Assembly (NCBI RefSeq): GCF_051020765.1
Contig: NW_027469084.1
Coordinates: 868,001-932,000 of the forward strand
Direction of reading: 5' to 3'
DNA length: 64,000 nucleotides
From: Lasioglossum baleicum
Taxonomy: Eukaryota; Arthropoda; Insecta; Hymenoptera; Halictidae
This document shows, piece by piece, positions 36,454 through 49,898 of this stretch; the stretch's first letter is position 1; each line of letters begins with the position of its first letter. The position numbers and the translations under genes were made by a program. The notes under the pieces were generated by a model. It was given only the letters and a program-made list of their open reading frames with translations. It was not told where the DNA came from and searched no databases.

Positions 36454-37416
36454 TTGGGGAAACGGCGGTATGCAGGTAATTTAACTTATGCGCATGCATT
36501 GCTGCAACTTGTGCTGTATAATTTAGAATTTTTGTTACCGCGCCATCCGATTTTTATACATGTGCAAATACTCGTACACGCTGCATTGTATTTTCTTCCG
36601 CACGCGACAAGGAGGGGACAGAGGCGAGTTCCGGCTATCGTCTGTCCCCTCCCCCCGTCCCACCCCCCTGGTCGACCCGCATAAATCTTGAAAATATGAT
36701 AAAATAAACGATAAAATCTATAAATGAAAACGTGTATAGATAAAATAGATCAAATAAAAGTCTATAAATAAATAAATAATAATAAGTAAATAAATACAAT
36801 GGACAAACCACAACAAACACAAGAAGAGGGGGCAAAATAAAGGGGAATAAAAGATAAAGACGAACTTTATAATATAGAATATAAAATATATATAGAATAA
36901 AATGAAATATTATAAAATAAAAGGAGGGGGGTCGACCGGCAGGTCGCATCTTTGTAGAGGGGAGGGATTATTGCTCCATCTCGCCCCCCGCGACCTGCCC
37001 ACCTCGGGGGCGCCTTAACGGCCAGCCCCCCTTGGCGGCGGTGGAAGTACTAAGTAGTCCCACCGCCGCCATTACGTCTGCAGCCCCTTACCGGGAGGCC
37101 GTCGGCCTCGTCGGGGTTGCCCCGCCGATGCTAGCCTCCTGGCGGAGAGGGGGTCGGCTTCCCTCTCCCTCTCCGCTGCCTACTTCTGCGTTATCACAAT
37201 CTCGCAGAAGGAGGCAAACGCTGCTCTTGACCTCTCGCTGCCGATCATGTGGTCGACCACGACCGGCAACGAGAGGTCCATCCCAATAACGCCCCTTAGG
37301 ACTCCGCGCGGCACCGACCACGCACGACATTCTCCCAGCGTAAGCCGCGCAGAGTCCTGGGCCTCCTCGCAGTGGTGGCACTGCGATCCTCCCAGTGCCA
37401 GTTATGAACACACAGT
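36454..37416. repeat. Unit 38 (A/b, 963 bp)
   Basis: Relic 37072-37401 (-) with TAG at codon 74 (37180-37182), RLTL. The right three quarters copy unit 36. Confidence 0.95.
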
Positions 37417-38375
37417 TTGACGAAACGGCGGTATGCAGGTAATTTAACTTATGCGCATGCATTGCTGCAACTTGTGCTGTATAATTTAGAATTTTTGTTA
37501 CCGCGCCATCCGATTTTTATACATGTGCAAATACTCGTACACGCTGCATTGTATTTTCTTCCGCACGCTACAAGGAGGGAACAGAGGCGAGGTCCGGCTA
37601 GCGTCTGTCCCCTCCCCCCGTCCCACCCCCCTGGTCGGCCCGCATAAAACTTAAATATATGATAAAATAGAAGATAAAATCAATAAATGAAAACGTGTAT
37701 AGATAAAATAGAAGTCAATAAATAAATAAATAATAATAAGTAAATAAATACAATGGACAAACCACAACAAACATAAGAAGAGGGGGGCAAAATAAAGGGG
37801 AATAAAAGATAAAGATGAAATTTATAATATAGAATATGAAATATATATAGAATAAAATGAAATATTATAAAATAAAAGGAGGGGGGTCGACCGGCAGGTC
37901 GCATCTTTGTAGAGGGGGGGAGGGGATCATTGCTCCACCTCGCCCGCCGCGACCTGCCCACCTCGGGGGCGCCTTAACAGCCAGCCCCCCTTGGCGGCGG
38001 TGGAAGTACTATGTATTCCCACCGCCGCCATTACGTCTGCGGCCCCTTACCGGGGGGCCGTCGGCCTCGTCGGGGTTGCCCCGCCGATGCTAGCCTCCTG
38101 GCGGAGAGGGGGTCGGCTTCCCTCTCCCTCTCCGCTGCTTCCTTCTGCGTTATCACAATCTCGCAGAAGGAGGCAAACGCTGCTCTTGACCTCTCGCTGC
38201 CGATCATGTGGTCGACCACGACCGGCAACGAGAGGTCCATCCCAATAACGCCCCTTAGGACTCTGCGCGGCGCCGACCACGCAGGACATTCTCCCAGCGT
38301 ATGCCGCTCAGTGTCCTGGGCCTCCTCGCAGTGGTGGCACTGCGATCCTCCCAGTGCCAGTTATGAACACACAGT
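37417..38375. repeat. Unit 39 (A/a, 959 bp)
   Basis: Relic 38031-38360 (-) intact, DTERHT knuckle. Copy of unit 37 except at its right end. Confidence 0.95.
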
Positions 38376-39336
38376 TTGACGAAACGGCGGTATGCAAGTA
38401 ATTTAACTTATGCGCATGCATTGCTGCAACTTGTGCTGTATAATTTAGAATTTTTTTACCGCGCCATCCGATTATTATACATGTGGAAATACTCGTACAC
38501 GCTGCATTGTATTTTCTTCCGCACGCGACAAGGAGGGGACAGAGGCGAGGTCCGGCTAGCGTCTGTCCCATCCCCCCGTCCCACCCCCCTGGACGACCCG
38601 CATAAATCTTGAAAATATGATAAAATAAACGCTAAAATCTATAAATGAAAACGTGTATAGATAAAATAGATCAAATAAAAGTATATAAATAAATAAATAA
38701 TAATAAGTAAATAAATACAATGGACAAACCACAACAAACACAAGAAGGGGGGGCAAAATAAAGGGGAATAAAAGATAAAGATGAACTTTATAATATAGAA
38801 TATAAAATATATATAGAATAAAATGAAATATTATAAAATAAAAGGAGGGGGGTCGACCGGCAGGTCGCATCTTTGTAGAGGGGAGGGATTATTGCTCCAC
38901 CTCGCCCCCCGCGACCTGCCCACCTCGGGGGCGCCTTAACGGCCAGCCCCCCTTGGCGGCGGTGGAAGTACTAAGTAGTCCCACCGCCGCCATTACGTCT
39001 GCAGCCCCCTACCAGGAGGCCGTCGGCCTCGTCGGGGTTGCCCCGCCGATGCTAGCCTCCTGGCCGAGAGTGGTCGGCTTCCCTCTCCCTCTCCGCTGCC
39101 TCCTTCTGCGTTATCACAATCTCGCAGAAGGAGGCAAACGCTGCTCTTGACCTCTCACTGCCGATCATGTGGTCCACCACGACCGACAACGAGAGGTCCA
39201 TCCCAATAACGCCCCTTAGGACTCTGCGCGGCGCCGACCACGCAGGACATTCTCCCAGCGTATGCCGCGCAGAGTCCTGGGCCTCCTCGCAGTGGTGGCA
39301 CTGCGATCCTCCCAGTGCCAGTTATGAACACACAGT
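38376..39336. repeat. Unit 40 (B/b, 961 bp)
   Basis: 'ggacgaccc' and 'aacgctaaaa' variants. Relic 39052-39321 (-) frameshifted, ARHT. Palindrome lost (GTGGTCCACCAC). Confidence 0.95.
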
Positions 39337-40299
39337 TTGACGAAACGGCGGTATGCAGGTAATTTAACTTATGCGCATGCATTGCTGCAACTTGTGCTGT
39401 ATAATTTAGAATTTTTGTTACCGCGCCATCCGATTATTATACATGTGGAAATACTCGTACACGCTGCATTGTATTTTCTTCCGCACGCGACAAGGAGGGG
39501 ACAGAGGCGAGGTCCGGCTAGCGTCTGTCCCATCCCCCCGTCCCACCCCCCTGGTCGACCCGCATAAATCTTGAAAATATGATAAAATAAACTATAAAAT
39601 CTATAAATGAAAACGTGTATAGATAAAATAGATCAAATAAAAGTCTATAAATAAATAAATAATAATAAGTAAATAAATACAATGGACAAACCACAACAAA
39701 CACAAGAAGGGGGGGCAAAATAAAGGGGAATAAAAGATAAAGATGAACTTTATAATATAGAATATAAAATATATATAGAATAAAATGAAATATTATAAAA
39801 TAAAAGGAGGGGGGTCGACCGGCAGGTCGCATCTTTGTAGAGGGGAGGGATTATTGCTCCACCTCGCCCCCCGCGACCTGCCCACCTCGGGGGCGCCTTA
39901 ACGGCCAGCCCCCCTTGGCGGCGGTGGAAGTACTAAGTAGTCCCACCGCCGCCATTACGTCTGCAGCCCCTTACCGGGGGACCATCGGCCTCGTCGGGGT
40001 TGCCCCGCCGATGCTAGCCTCCTGGCGGAGAGGGGGTCGGCTTGCCTCTCCCTCTCCGCTGCCTCCTTCTGCGTTATCACAATCTCGCAGAAGGAGGCAA
40101 ACGCTGCTCTTGACCTCTCGCTGCCGATCATGTGGTCGACCATGACCAGCAACGAGAGGTCCATCCCAATAACGCCCCTTAGGACTCTGCGCGGCGCCGA
40201 CCACGCAGGACATTCTCCCAGCGTATGCCGCGCAGAGTCCTGGGCCTCCTCGCAGTGGTGGCACTGCGATCCTCCCAGTGCCAGTTATGAACACACAGT
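39337..40299. repeat. Unit 41 (B/b, 963 bp)
   Basis: Relic 39955-40284 (-) intact, ARHT, with LLVMVDHM and ERERQAD changes. Confidence 0.95.
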
Positions 40300-41261
40300 T
40301 TGACGAAACGGCGGTATGCAGGTAATTTAACTTATGCGCATGCATTGCTGCAACTTGTGCTGTATAATTTAGAATTTTTGTTACCGCGCCATCCGATTAT
40401 TATACATGTGGAAATACTCGTACACGCTGCATTGTATTTTCTTCCGCACGCGACAAGGAGGGGACAGAGGCGAGGTCCGGCTAGCGTCTGTCCCATCCCC
40501 CCGTCCCACCCCCCTGGTCGACCCGCATAAATCTTGAAAATATGATAAAATAAACTATAAAATCTATAAATGAAAACGTGTATAGATAAAATAGATCAAA
40601 TAAAAGTCTATAAATAAATAAATAATAATAAGTAAATAAATACAATGGACAAACCACAACAAACACAAGAAGGGGGGGCAAAATAAAGGGGAATAAAAGA
40701 TAAAGATGAACTTTATAATATAGAATATAAAATATATATAGAATAAAATGAAATATTATAAAATAAAAGGAGGGGGGTCGACCGGCAGGTCGCATCTTTG
40801 TAGAGGGGAGGGATTATTGCTCCACCTCGCCCCCCGCGACCTGCCCACCTCGGGTTCGCCTTAACGGCCAGCCCCCCTTGGCGGCGGTGGAAGTACTAAG
40901 TAGTCCCACCGCCGCCATTACGTCTGCAGCCCCTTACCGGGGGACCATCGGCCTCGTCGGGGTTGCCCCGCCGATGCTAGCCTCCTGGCCGAGAGTGGTC
41001 GGCTTCCCTCTCCCTCTCCGCTGCCTCCTTCTGCGTTATCACAATCTCGCAGAAGGAGGCAAACGCTGCTCTTGACCTCTCGCTGCCGATCATGTGGTCG
41101 ACCACGACCGACAACGAGAGGTCCATCCCAATAACGCCCCTTAGGACTCTGCGCGGCGCCGACCACGCAGGACATTCTCCCAGCGTATGCCGCGCAGTGT
41201 CCTGGGCCTCCTCGCAGTGGTGGCACTGCGATCCTCCCAGTGCCAGTTATGAACACACAGT
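40300..41261. repeat. Unit 42 (B/b, 962 bp)
   Basis: 'cgggttcgcc' variant. Relic 40977-41246 (-) frameshifted, DTARHT. Confidence 0.95.
40977..41246 (-). pseudogene. R1 relic with the most R1-like knuckle (DTARHTL)
   Basis: This copy reads QDTARHTLGECPAW, closer to the usual R1 pattern than the DSARHTL and DSEWHTL forms elsewhere, so it probably keeps the ancestral state. It is nevertheless the frameshifted 89-codon form (HSRPGG-stop). The same knuckle is found in units 45, 47, 48, 51, 52, 55, 58, 61 and 62. Confidence 0.7.
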
Positions 41262-42223
41262 TTGACGAAACGGCGGTATGCAGGTAATTTAACTTATGCG
41301 CATGCATTGCTGCAACTTGTGCTGTATAATTTAGAACTTTTGTTACCGCGCCATCCGATTATTATACATGTGGAAATACTCGTACACGCTGCATTGTATT
41401 TTCTTCCGCACGCGACAAGGAGGGGACAGAGGCGAGGTCCGGCTAGCGTCTTTCCCATCCCCCCGTCCCACCCCCCTGGACGACCCGCATAAATCTTGAA
41501 AATATGATAAAATAAACGCTAAAATCTATAAATGAAAACGTGTATAGATAAAATAGATCAAATAAAAGTCTATAAATAAATAAATAATAATAAGTAAATA
41601 AATACAATGGACAAACCACAACAAACACAAGAAGGGGGGGCAAAATAAAGGGGAATAAAAGATAAAGATGAACTTTATAATATAGAATATAAAATATATA
41701 TAGAATAAAATGAAATATTATAAAATAAAAGGAGGGGGGTCGACCGGCAGGTCGCATCTTTGTAGAGGGGAGGGATTATTGCTCCACCTCGCCCCCCGCG
41801 ACCTGCCCACCTCGGGGGCGCCTTAACGGCCAGCCCCCCTTGGCGGCGGTGGAAGTACTAAGTAGTCCCACCGCCGCCATTACGTCTGCAGCCCCTTACC
41901 AGGAGGCCGTCGGCCTCGTCGGGGTTGCCCCGCCGATGCTAGCCTCCTGGCCGAGAGTGGTCGGCTTCCCTCTCCCTCTCCGCTGCCTCCTTCTGCGTTA
42001 TCACAATCTCGCAGAAGGAGGCAAACGCTGCTCTTGACCTCTCACTGCCGATCATGTGGTCCACCACGACCGACAACGAGAGGTCCATCCCAATAACGCC
42101 CCTTAGGACTCTGCGCGGCGCCGACCACGCAGGACATTCTCCCAGCGTATGCCGCGCAGAGTCCTGGGCCTCCTCGCAGTGGTGGCACTGCGATCCTCCC
42201 AGTGCCAGTTATGAACACACAGT
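41262..42223. repeat. Unit 43 (B/b, 962 bp)
   Basis: 'tagaacttttg' variant. Relic 41939-42208 (-) frameshifted, ARHT. Palindrome lost. Confidence 0.95.
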
Positions 42224-43186
42224 TTGACGAAACGGCGGTATGCAGGTAATTTAACTTATGCGCATGCATTGCTGCAACTTGTGCTGTATAATTTAGAATT
42301 TTTGTTACCGCGCCATCCGATTATTATACATGTGGAAATACTCGTACACGCTGCATTGTATTTTCTTCCGCACGCGACAAGGAGGGGACAGAGGCGAGGT
42401 CCGGCTAGCGTCTGTCCCATCCCCCCGTCCCACCCCCCTGGTCGACCCGCATAAATCTTGAAAATATGATAAAATAAACTATAAAATCTATAAATGAAAA
42501 CGTGTATAGATAAAATAGATCAAATAAAAGTCTATAAATAAATAAATAATAATAAGTAAATAAATACAATGGACAAACCACAACAAACACAAGAAGGGGG
42601 GGCAAAATAAAGGGGAATAAAAGATAAAGATGAACTTTATAATATAGAATATAAAATATATATAGAATAAAATGAAATATTATAAAATAAAAGGAGGGGG
42701 GTCGACCGGCAGGTCGCATCTTTGTAGAGGGGAGGGATTATTGCTCCACCTCGCCCCCCGCGACCTGCCCACCTCGGGGGCGCCTTAACGGCCAGCCCCC
42801 CTTGGCGGCGGTGGAAGTACTAAGTAGTCCCACCGCCGCCATTACGTCTGCAGCCCCTTACCGGGGGACCATCGGCCTCGTCGGGGTTGCCCCGCCGATG
42901 CTAGCCTCCTGGCGGAGAGGGGGTCGGCTTGCCTCTCCCTCTCCGCTGCCTCCTTCTGCGTTATCACAATCTCGCAGAAGGAGGCAAACGCTGCTCTTGA
43001 CCTCTCGCTGCCGATCATGTGGTCGACCATGACCAGCAACGAGAGGTCCATCCCAATAACGCCCCTTAGGACTCTGCGCGGCGCCGACCACGCAGGACAT
43101 TCTCCCAGCGTATGCCGCGCAGAGTCCTGGGCCTCCTCGCAGTGGTGGCACTGCGATCCTCCCAGTGCCAGTTATGAACACACAGT
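42224..43186. repeat. Unit 44 (B/b, 963 bp)
   Basis: Relic 42842-43171 (-) intact, ARHT. Copy of unit 41. Confidence 0.95.
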
Positions 43187-44148
43187 TTGACGAAACGGCG
43201 GTATGCAGGTAATTTAACTTATGCGCATGCATTGCTGCAACTTGTGCTGTATAATTTAGAATTTTTGTTACCGCGCCATCCGATTATTATACATGTGGAA
43301 ATACTCGTACACGCTGCATTGTATTTTCTTCCGCACGCGACAAGGAGGGGACAGAGGCGAGGTCCGGCTAGCGTCTGTCCCATCCCCCCGTCCCACCCCC
43401 CTGGTCGACCCGCATAAATCTTGAAAATATGATAAAATAAACTATAAAATCTATAAATGAAAACGTGTATAGATAAAATAGATCAAATAAAAGTCTATAA
43501 ATAAATAAATAATAATAAGTAAATAAATACAATGGACAAACCACAACAAACACAAGAAGGGGGGGCAAAATAAAGGGGAATAAAAGATAAAGATGAACTT
43601 TATAATATAGAATATAAAATATATATAGAATAAAATGAAATATTATAAAATAAAAGGAGGGGGGTCGACCGGCAGGTCGCATCTTTGTAGAGGGGAGGGA
43701 TTATTGCTCCACCTCGCCCCCCGCGACCTGCCCACCTCGGGTTCGCCTTAACGGCCAGCCCCCCTTGGCGGCGGTGGAAGTACTAAGTAGTCCCACCGCC
43801 GCCATTACGTCTGCAGCCCCTTACCGGGGGACCATCGGCCTCGTCGGGGTTGCCCCGCCGATGCTAGCCTCCTGGCCGAGAGTGGTCGGCTTCCCTCTCC
43901 CTCTCCGCTGCCTCCTTCTGCGTTATCACAATCTCGCAGAAGGAGGCAAACGCTGCTCTTGACCTCTCGCTGCCGATCATGTGGTCGACCACGACCGACA
44001 ACGAGAGGTCCATCCCAATAACGCCCCTTAGGACTCTGCGCGGCGCCGACCACGCAGGACATTCTCCCAGCGTATGCCGCGCAGTGTCCTGGGCCTCCTC
44101 GCAGTGGTGGCACTGCGATCCTCCCAGTGCCAGTTATGAACACACAGT
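43187..44148. repeat. Unit 45 (B/b, 962 bp)
   Basis: Relic 43864-44133 (-) frameshifted, DTARHT. Copy of unit 42. Confidence 0.95.
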
Positions 44149-45110
44149 TTGACGAAACGGCGGTATGCAGGTAATTTAACTTATGCGCATGCATTGCTGC
44201 AACTTGTGCTGTATAATTTAGAACTTTTGTTACCGCGCCATCCGATTATTATACATGTGGAAATACTCGTACACGCTGCATTGTATTTTCTTCCGCACGC
44301 GACAAGGAGGGGACAGAGGCGAGGTCCGGCTAGCGTCTTTCCCATCCCCCCGTCCCACCCCCCTGGACGACCCGCATAAATCTTGAAAATATGATAAAAT
44401 AAACGCTAAAATCTATAAATGAAAACGTGTATAGATAAAATAGATCAAATAAAAGTCTATAAATAAATAAATAATAATAAGTAAATAAATACAATGGACA
44501 AACCACAACAAACACAAGAAGGGGGGGCAAAATAAAGGGGAATAAAAGATAAAGATGAACTTTATAATATAGAATATAAAATATATATAGAATAAAATGA
44601 AATATTATAAAATAAAAGGAGGGGGGTCGACCGGCAGGTCGCATCTTTGTAGAGGGGAGGGATTATTGCTCCACCTCGCCCCCCGCGACCTGCCCACCTC
44701 GGGGGCGCCTTAACGGCCAGCCCCCCTTGGCGGCGGTGGAAGTACTAAGTAGTCCCACCGCCGCCATTACGTCTGCAGCCCCTTACCAGGAGGCCGTCGG
44801 CCTCGTCGGGGTTGCCCCGCCGATGCTAGCCTCCTGGCCGAGAGTGGTCGGCTTCCCTCTCCCTCTCCGCTGCCTCCTTCTGCGTTATCACAATCTCGCA
44901 GAAGGAGGCAAACGCTGCTCTTGACCTCTCACTGCCGATCATGTGGTCCACCACGACCGACAACGAGAGGTCCATCCCAATAACGCCCCTTAGGACTCTG
45001 CGCGGCGCCGACCACGCAGGACATTCTCCCAGCGTATGCCGCGCAGAGTCCTGGGCCTCCTCGCAGTGGTGGCACTGCGATCCTCCCAGTGCCAGTTATG
45101 AACACACAGT
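44149..45110. repeat. Unit 46 (B/b, 962 bp)
   Basis: Relic 44826-45095 (-) frameshifted, ARHT. Copy of unit 43. Confidence 0.95.
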
Positions 45111-46057
45111 TTGACGAAACGGCGGTATGCAGGTAATTTAACTTATGCGCATGCATTGCTGCAACTTGTGCTGTATAATTTAGAATTTTTGTTACCGCGC
45201 CATCCGATTTTTATACATGTGCAAATACCCGTGCTCGCAGCATTGTATTTTCTTCCGCACGCGACGAGAAGGGGACAGAGGCGAGTTCCGGCTAGCGTCT
45301 GTCCCCTCCCCTGGTCCACCCGCATAAAACTTAAAAATAAGATAAAATAGAAGATAAATTCAATAAATGAAAACGTGTATAGATAAAATAGATCAAATAA
45401 AAGTCAATAAATAAACAAATAATAATAAGTAAATAAATACAATGGACAAACCACAACAAACATAAGAAGGGGGGGGGAAAATAAAGGGGAATAAAAGATA
45501 AAGATGAAATTTATAATATAGAATATAAAATGTATATAGAATAAAATGAAATATTATAAAATAAAAGGAGGGGGGTCGACCGGCAGGTCGCATCTTTGTA
45601 GAGGGGGGGATTATTGCTCCACCTCGCCCCCCGCGACCTGCCCACCACGGGGGCGCCTTAACGGCCAGCCCCCCTTGGCGGCGGTGGAAGTACTAAGTAT
45701 TCCCACCGCCGCCATTACGTCTGCGGCCCCTTACCGGGGGCCGTCGGCCTCGTCGGGGTTGCCCCGCCGATGCTAGCCTCCTGGCCGAGAGTGGTCGGCT
45801 TCCCTCTCCCTCTCCGCTGCCTCCTTCTGCGTTATCACAATCTCGCAGAAGGAGGCAAACGCTGCTCTTGACCTCTCGCTGCCGATCATGTGGTCGACCA
45901 CGACCGACAACGAGAGGTCCATCCCAATAACGCCCCTTAGGACTCTGCGCGGCGCCGACCACGCAGGACATTCTCCCAGCGTATGCCGCGCAGTGTCCTG
46001 GGCCTCCTCGCAGTGGTGGCACTGCGATCCTCCCAGTGCCAGTTATGAACACACAGT
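45111..46057. repeat. Unit 47 (C/a, 947 bp)
   Basis: First C-type unit; G-quadruplex tract lost, 'cgacgagaagg' variant. Relic 45773-46042 (-) frameshifted, DTARHT. Confidence 0.95.
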
Positions 46058-47019
46058 TTGACGAAACGGCGGTATGCAGGTAATTTAACTTATGCGCATG
46101 CATTGCTGCAACTTGTGCTGTATAATTTAGAATTTTTGTTACCGCGCCATCCGATTATTATACATGTGGAAATACTCGTACACGCTGCATTGTATTTTCT
46201 TCCGCACGCGACAAGGAGGGGACAGAGGCGAGGTCCGGCTAGCGTCTGTCCCATCCCCCCGTCCCACCCCCCTGGTCGACCCGCATAAATCTTGAAAATA
46301 TGATAAAATAAACTATAAAATCTATAAATGAAAACGTGTATAGATAAAATAGATCAAATAAAAGTCTATAAATAAATAAATAATAATAAGTAAATAAATA
46401 CAATGGACAAACCACAACAAACACAAGAGGGGGGGGCAAAATAAAGGGGAATAAAAGATAAAGATGAACTTTATAATATAGAATATAAAATATATATAGA
46501 ATAAAATGAAATATTATAAAATAAAAGGAGGGGGGTCGACCGGCAGGTCGCATCTTTGTAGAGGGGAGGGATTATTGCTCCACCTCGCCCCCCGCGACCT
46601 GCCCACCTCGGGGGCGCCTTAACGGCCAGCCCCCCTTGGCGGCGGTGGAAGTACTAAGTAGTCCCACCGCCGCCATTACGTCTGCAGCCCCTTACCGGGA
46701 GGCCGTCGGCCTCGTCGGGGTTGCCCCGCCGATGCTAGCCTCCTGGCCGAGAGTGGTCGGCTTCCCTCTCCCTCTCCGCTGCCTCCTTCTGCGTTATCAC
46801 AATCTCGCAGAAGGAGGCAAACGCTGCTCTTGACCTCTCGCTGCCGATCATGTGGTCGACCACGACCGACAACGAGAGGTCCATCCCAATAACGCCCCTT
46901 AGGACTCTGCGCGGCGCCGACCACGCAGGACATTCTCCCAGCGTATGCCGCGCAGTGTCCTGGGCCTCCTCGCAGTGGTGGCACTGCGATCCTCCCAGTG
47001 CCAGTTATGAACACACAGT
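46058..47019. repeat. Unit 48 (B/b, 962 bp)
   Basis: Relic 46735-47004 (-) frameshifted, DTARHT. 'cacaagaggggggg' variant. Confidence 0.95.
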
Positions 47020-47981
47020 TTGACGAAACGGCGGTATGCAGGTAATTTAACTTATGCGCATGCATTGCTGCAACTTGTGCTGTATAATTTAGAATTTTTG
47101 TTACCGCGCCATCCGATTATTATACATGTGGAAATACTCGTACACGCTGCATTGTATTTTCTTCCGCACGCGACAAGGAGGGGACAGAGGCGAGGTCCGG
47201 CTAGCGTCTGTCCCATCCCCCCGTCCCACCCCCCTGGTCGACCCGCATAAATCTTGAAAATATGATAAAATAAACTATAAAATCTATAAATGAAAACGTG
47301 TATAGATAAAATAGATCAAATAAAAGTCTATAAATAAATAAATAATAATAAGTAAATAAATACAATGGACAAACCACAACAAACACAAGAAGGGGGGGCA
47401 AAATAAAGGGGAATAAAAGATAAAGATGAACTTTATAATATAGAATATAAAATATATATAGAATAAAATGAAATATTATAAAATAAAAGGAGGGGGGTCG
47501 ACCGGCAGGTCGCATCTTTGTAGAGGGGAGGGATTATTGCTCCACCTCGCCCCCCGCGACCTGCCCACCTCGGGGGCGCCTTAACGGCCAGCCCCCCTTG
47601 GCGGCGGTGGAAGTACTAAGTAGTCCCACCGCCGCCATTACGTCTGCAGCCCCTTACCAGGAGGCCGTCGGCCTCGTCGGGGTTGCCCCGCCGATGCTAG
47701 CCTCCTGGCCGAGAGTGGTCGGCTTCCCTCTCCCTCTCCGCTGCCTCCTTCTGCGTTATCACAATCTCGCAGAAGGAGGCAAACGCTGCTCTTGACCTCT
47801 CACTGCCGATCATGTGGTCCACCACGACCGACAACGAGAGGTCCATCCCAATAACGCCCCTTAGGACTCTGCGCGGCGCCGACCACGCAGGACATTCTCC
47901 CAGCGTATGCCGCGCAGAGTCCTGGGCCTCCTCGCAGTGGTGGCACTGCGATCCTCCCAGTGCCAGTTATGAACACACAGT
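47020..47981. repeat. Unit 49 (B/b, 962 bp)
   Basis: Relic 47697-47966 (-) frameshifted, ARHT. Palindrome lost. Confidence 0.95.
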
Positions 47982-48944
47982 TTGACGAAACGGCGGTATG
48001 CAGGTAATTTAACTTATGCGCATGCATTGCTGCAACTTGTGCTGTATAATTTAGAATTTTTGTTACCGCGCCATCCGATTATTATACATGTGGAAATACT
48101 CGTACACGCTGCATTGTATTTTCTTCCGCACGCGACAAGGAGGGGACAGAGGCGAGGTCCGGCTAGCGTCTGTCCCATCCTTCCGTCCCACCCCCCTGGT
48201 CGACCCGCATAAATCTTGAAAATATGATAAAATAAACTATAAAATCTATAAATGAAAACGTGTATAGATAAAATAGATCAAATAAAAGTCTATAAATAAA
48301 TAAATAATAATAAGTAAATAAATACAATGGACAAACCACAACAAACACAAGAAGGGGGGGCAAAATAAAGGGGAATAAAAGATAAAGATGAACTTTATAA
48401 TATAGAATATAAAATATATATAGAATAAAATGAAATATTATAAAATAAAAGGAGGGGGGTCGACCGGCAGGTCGCATCTTTGTAGAGGGGAGGGATTATT
48501 GCTCCACCTCGCCCCCCGCGACCTGCCCACCTCGGGGGCGCCTTAACGGCCAGCCCCCCTTGGCGGCGGTGGAAGTACTAAGTAGTCCCACCGCCGCCAT
48601 TACGTCTGCAGCCCCTTACCGGGGGACCATCGGCCTCGTCGGGGTTGCCCCGCCGATGCTAGCCTCCTGGCGGAGAGGGGGTCGGCTTGCCTCTCCCTCT
48701 CCGCTGCCTCCTTCTGCGTTATCACAATCTCGCAGAAGGAGGCAAACGCTGCTCTTGACCTCTCGCTGCCGATCATGTGATCGACCACGACCGACAACGA
48801 GAGGTCCATCCCAATAACGCCCCTTAGGACTCTGCGCGGCGCCGACCACGCAGGACATTCTCCCAGCGTATGCCGCGCAGAGTCCTGGGCCTCCTCGCAG
48901 TGGTGGCACTGCGATCCTCCCAGTGCCAGTTATGAACACACAGT
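47982..48944. repeat. Unit 50 (B/b, 963 bp)
   Basis: 'catccttccgtcc' variant of the C-rich tract. Relic 48600-48929 (-) intact, ARHT. Palindrome broken by GTGATCGACCAC. Confidence 0.95.
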
Positions 48945-49898
48945 TTGACGAAACGGCGGTATGCAGGTAATTTAACTTATGCGCATGCATTGCTGCAACT
49001 TGTGCTGTATAATTTAGAATTTTTGTTACCGCGCCATCCGATTTTTATACATGTGCAAATACCCGTACTCGCAGCATTGTATTTTCTTCCGCACGCGACA
49101 AGAAGGGGACAGAGGCGAGTTCCGGCTAGCGTCTGTCCCCTCCCCTGGTCCACCCGCATAAAACTTAAAAATAAGATAAAATAGAAGATAAAATCAATAA
49201 ATGAAAACGTGTATAGATAAAATAGATCAAATAAAAGTCAATAAATAAACAAATAATAATAAGTAAATAAATACAATGGACAAACCACAACAAACATAAG
49301 AAGGGGGGGGGGGAAATAAAGGGGAATAAAAGATAAAGATGAAATTTATAATATAGAATATAAAATGTATATAGAATAAAATGAAATATTATAAAATAAA
49401 AGGAGGGGGGTCGACCGGCAGGTCGCATCTTTGTAGAGGGGGGGAGGGGATTATTGCTCCACCTCGCCCCCCGCGACCTGCCCACCACGGGGGCGCCTTA
49501 ACGGTCAGCCCCCCTTGGCGGCGGTGGAAGTACTAAGTATTCCCACCGCCGCCATTACGTCTGCGGCCCCTTACCGGGGGGCCGTCGGCCTCGTCGGGGT
49601 TGCCCCGCCGATGCTAGCCTCCTGGCCGAGAGTGGTCGGCTTCCCTCTCCCTCTCCGCTGCCTCCTTCTGCGTTATCACAATCTCGCAGAAGGAGGCAAA
49701 CGCTGCTCTTGACCTCTCGCTGCCGATCATGTGGTCGACCACGACCGACAACGAGAGGTCCATCCCAATAACGCCCCTTAGGACTCTGCGCGGCGCCGAC
49801 CACGCAGGACATTCTCCCAGCGTATGCCGCGCAGTGTCCTGGGCCTCCTCGCAGTGGTGGCACTGCGATCCTCCCAGTGCCAGTTATGAACACACAGT
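48945..49898. repeat. Unit 51 (C/a, 954 bp)
   Basis: Relic 49614-49883 (-) frameshifted, DTARHT. 'acggtcagcc' variant. Confidence 0.95.

Larger units (their letters stand above)
34740..38290. repeat. Dimer higher-order repeat (1,922 bp x2)
   Basis: From about 34740 the sequence repeats at +1,922 bp. Both copies carry the TAG nonsense codon, 'ctccatctcg' and 'ggggatcattg'. Confidence 0.9.
38376..45110. repeat. Trimer higher-order repeat (~2,887 bp, 2.3 copies)
   Basis: Units 40-42, 43-45 and 46 repeat the order 'ggacgaccc' unit, 'LLVMVDHM' unit, 'cgggttcgcc' unit at a period of about 2,887 bp. Between 41262 and 45110 the match to the preceding copy is near-perfect. Confidence 0.9.
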
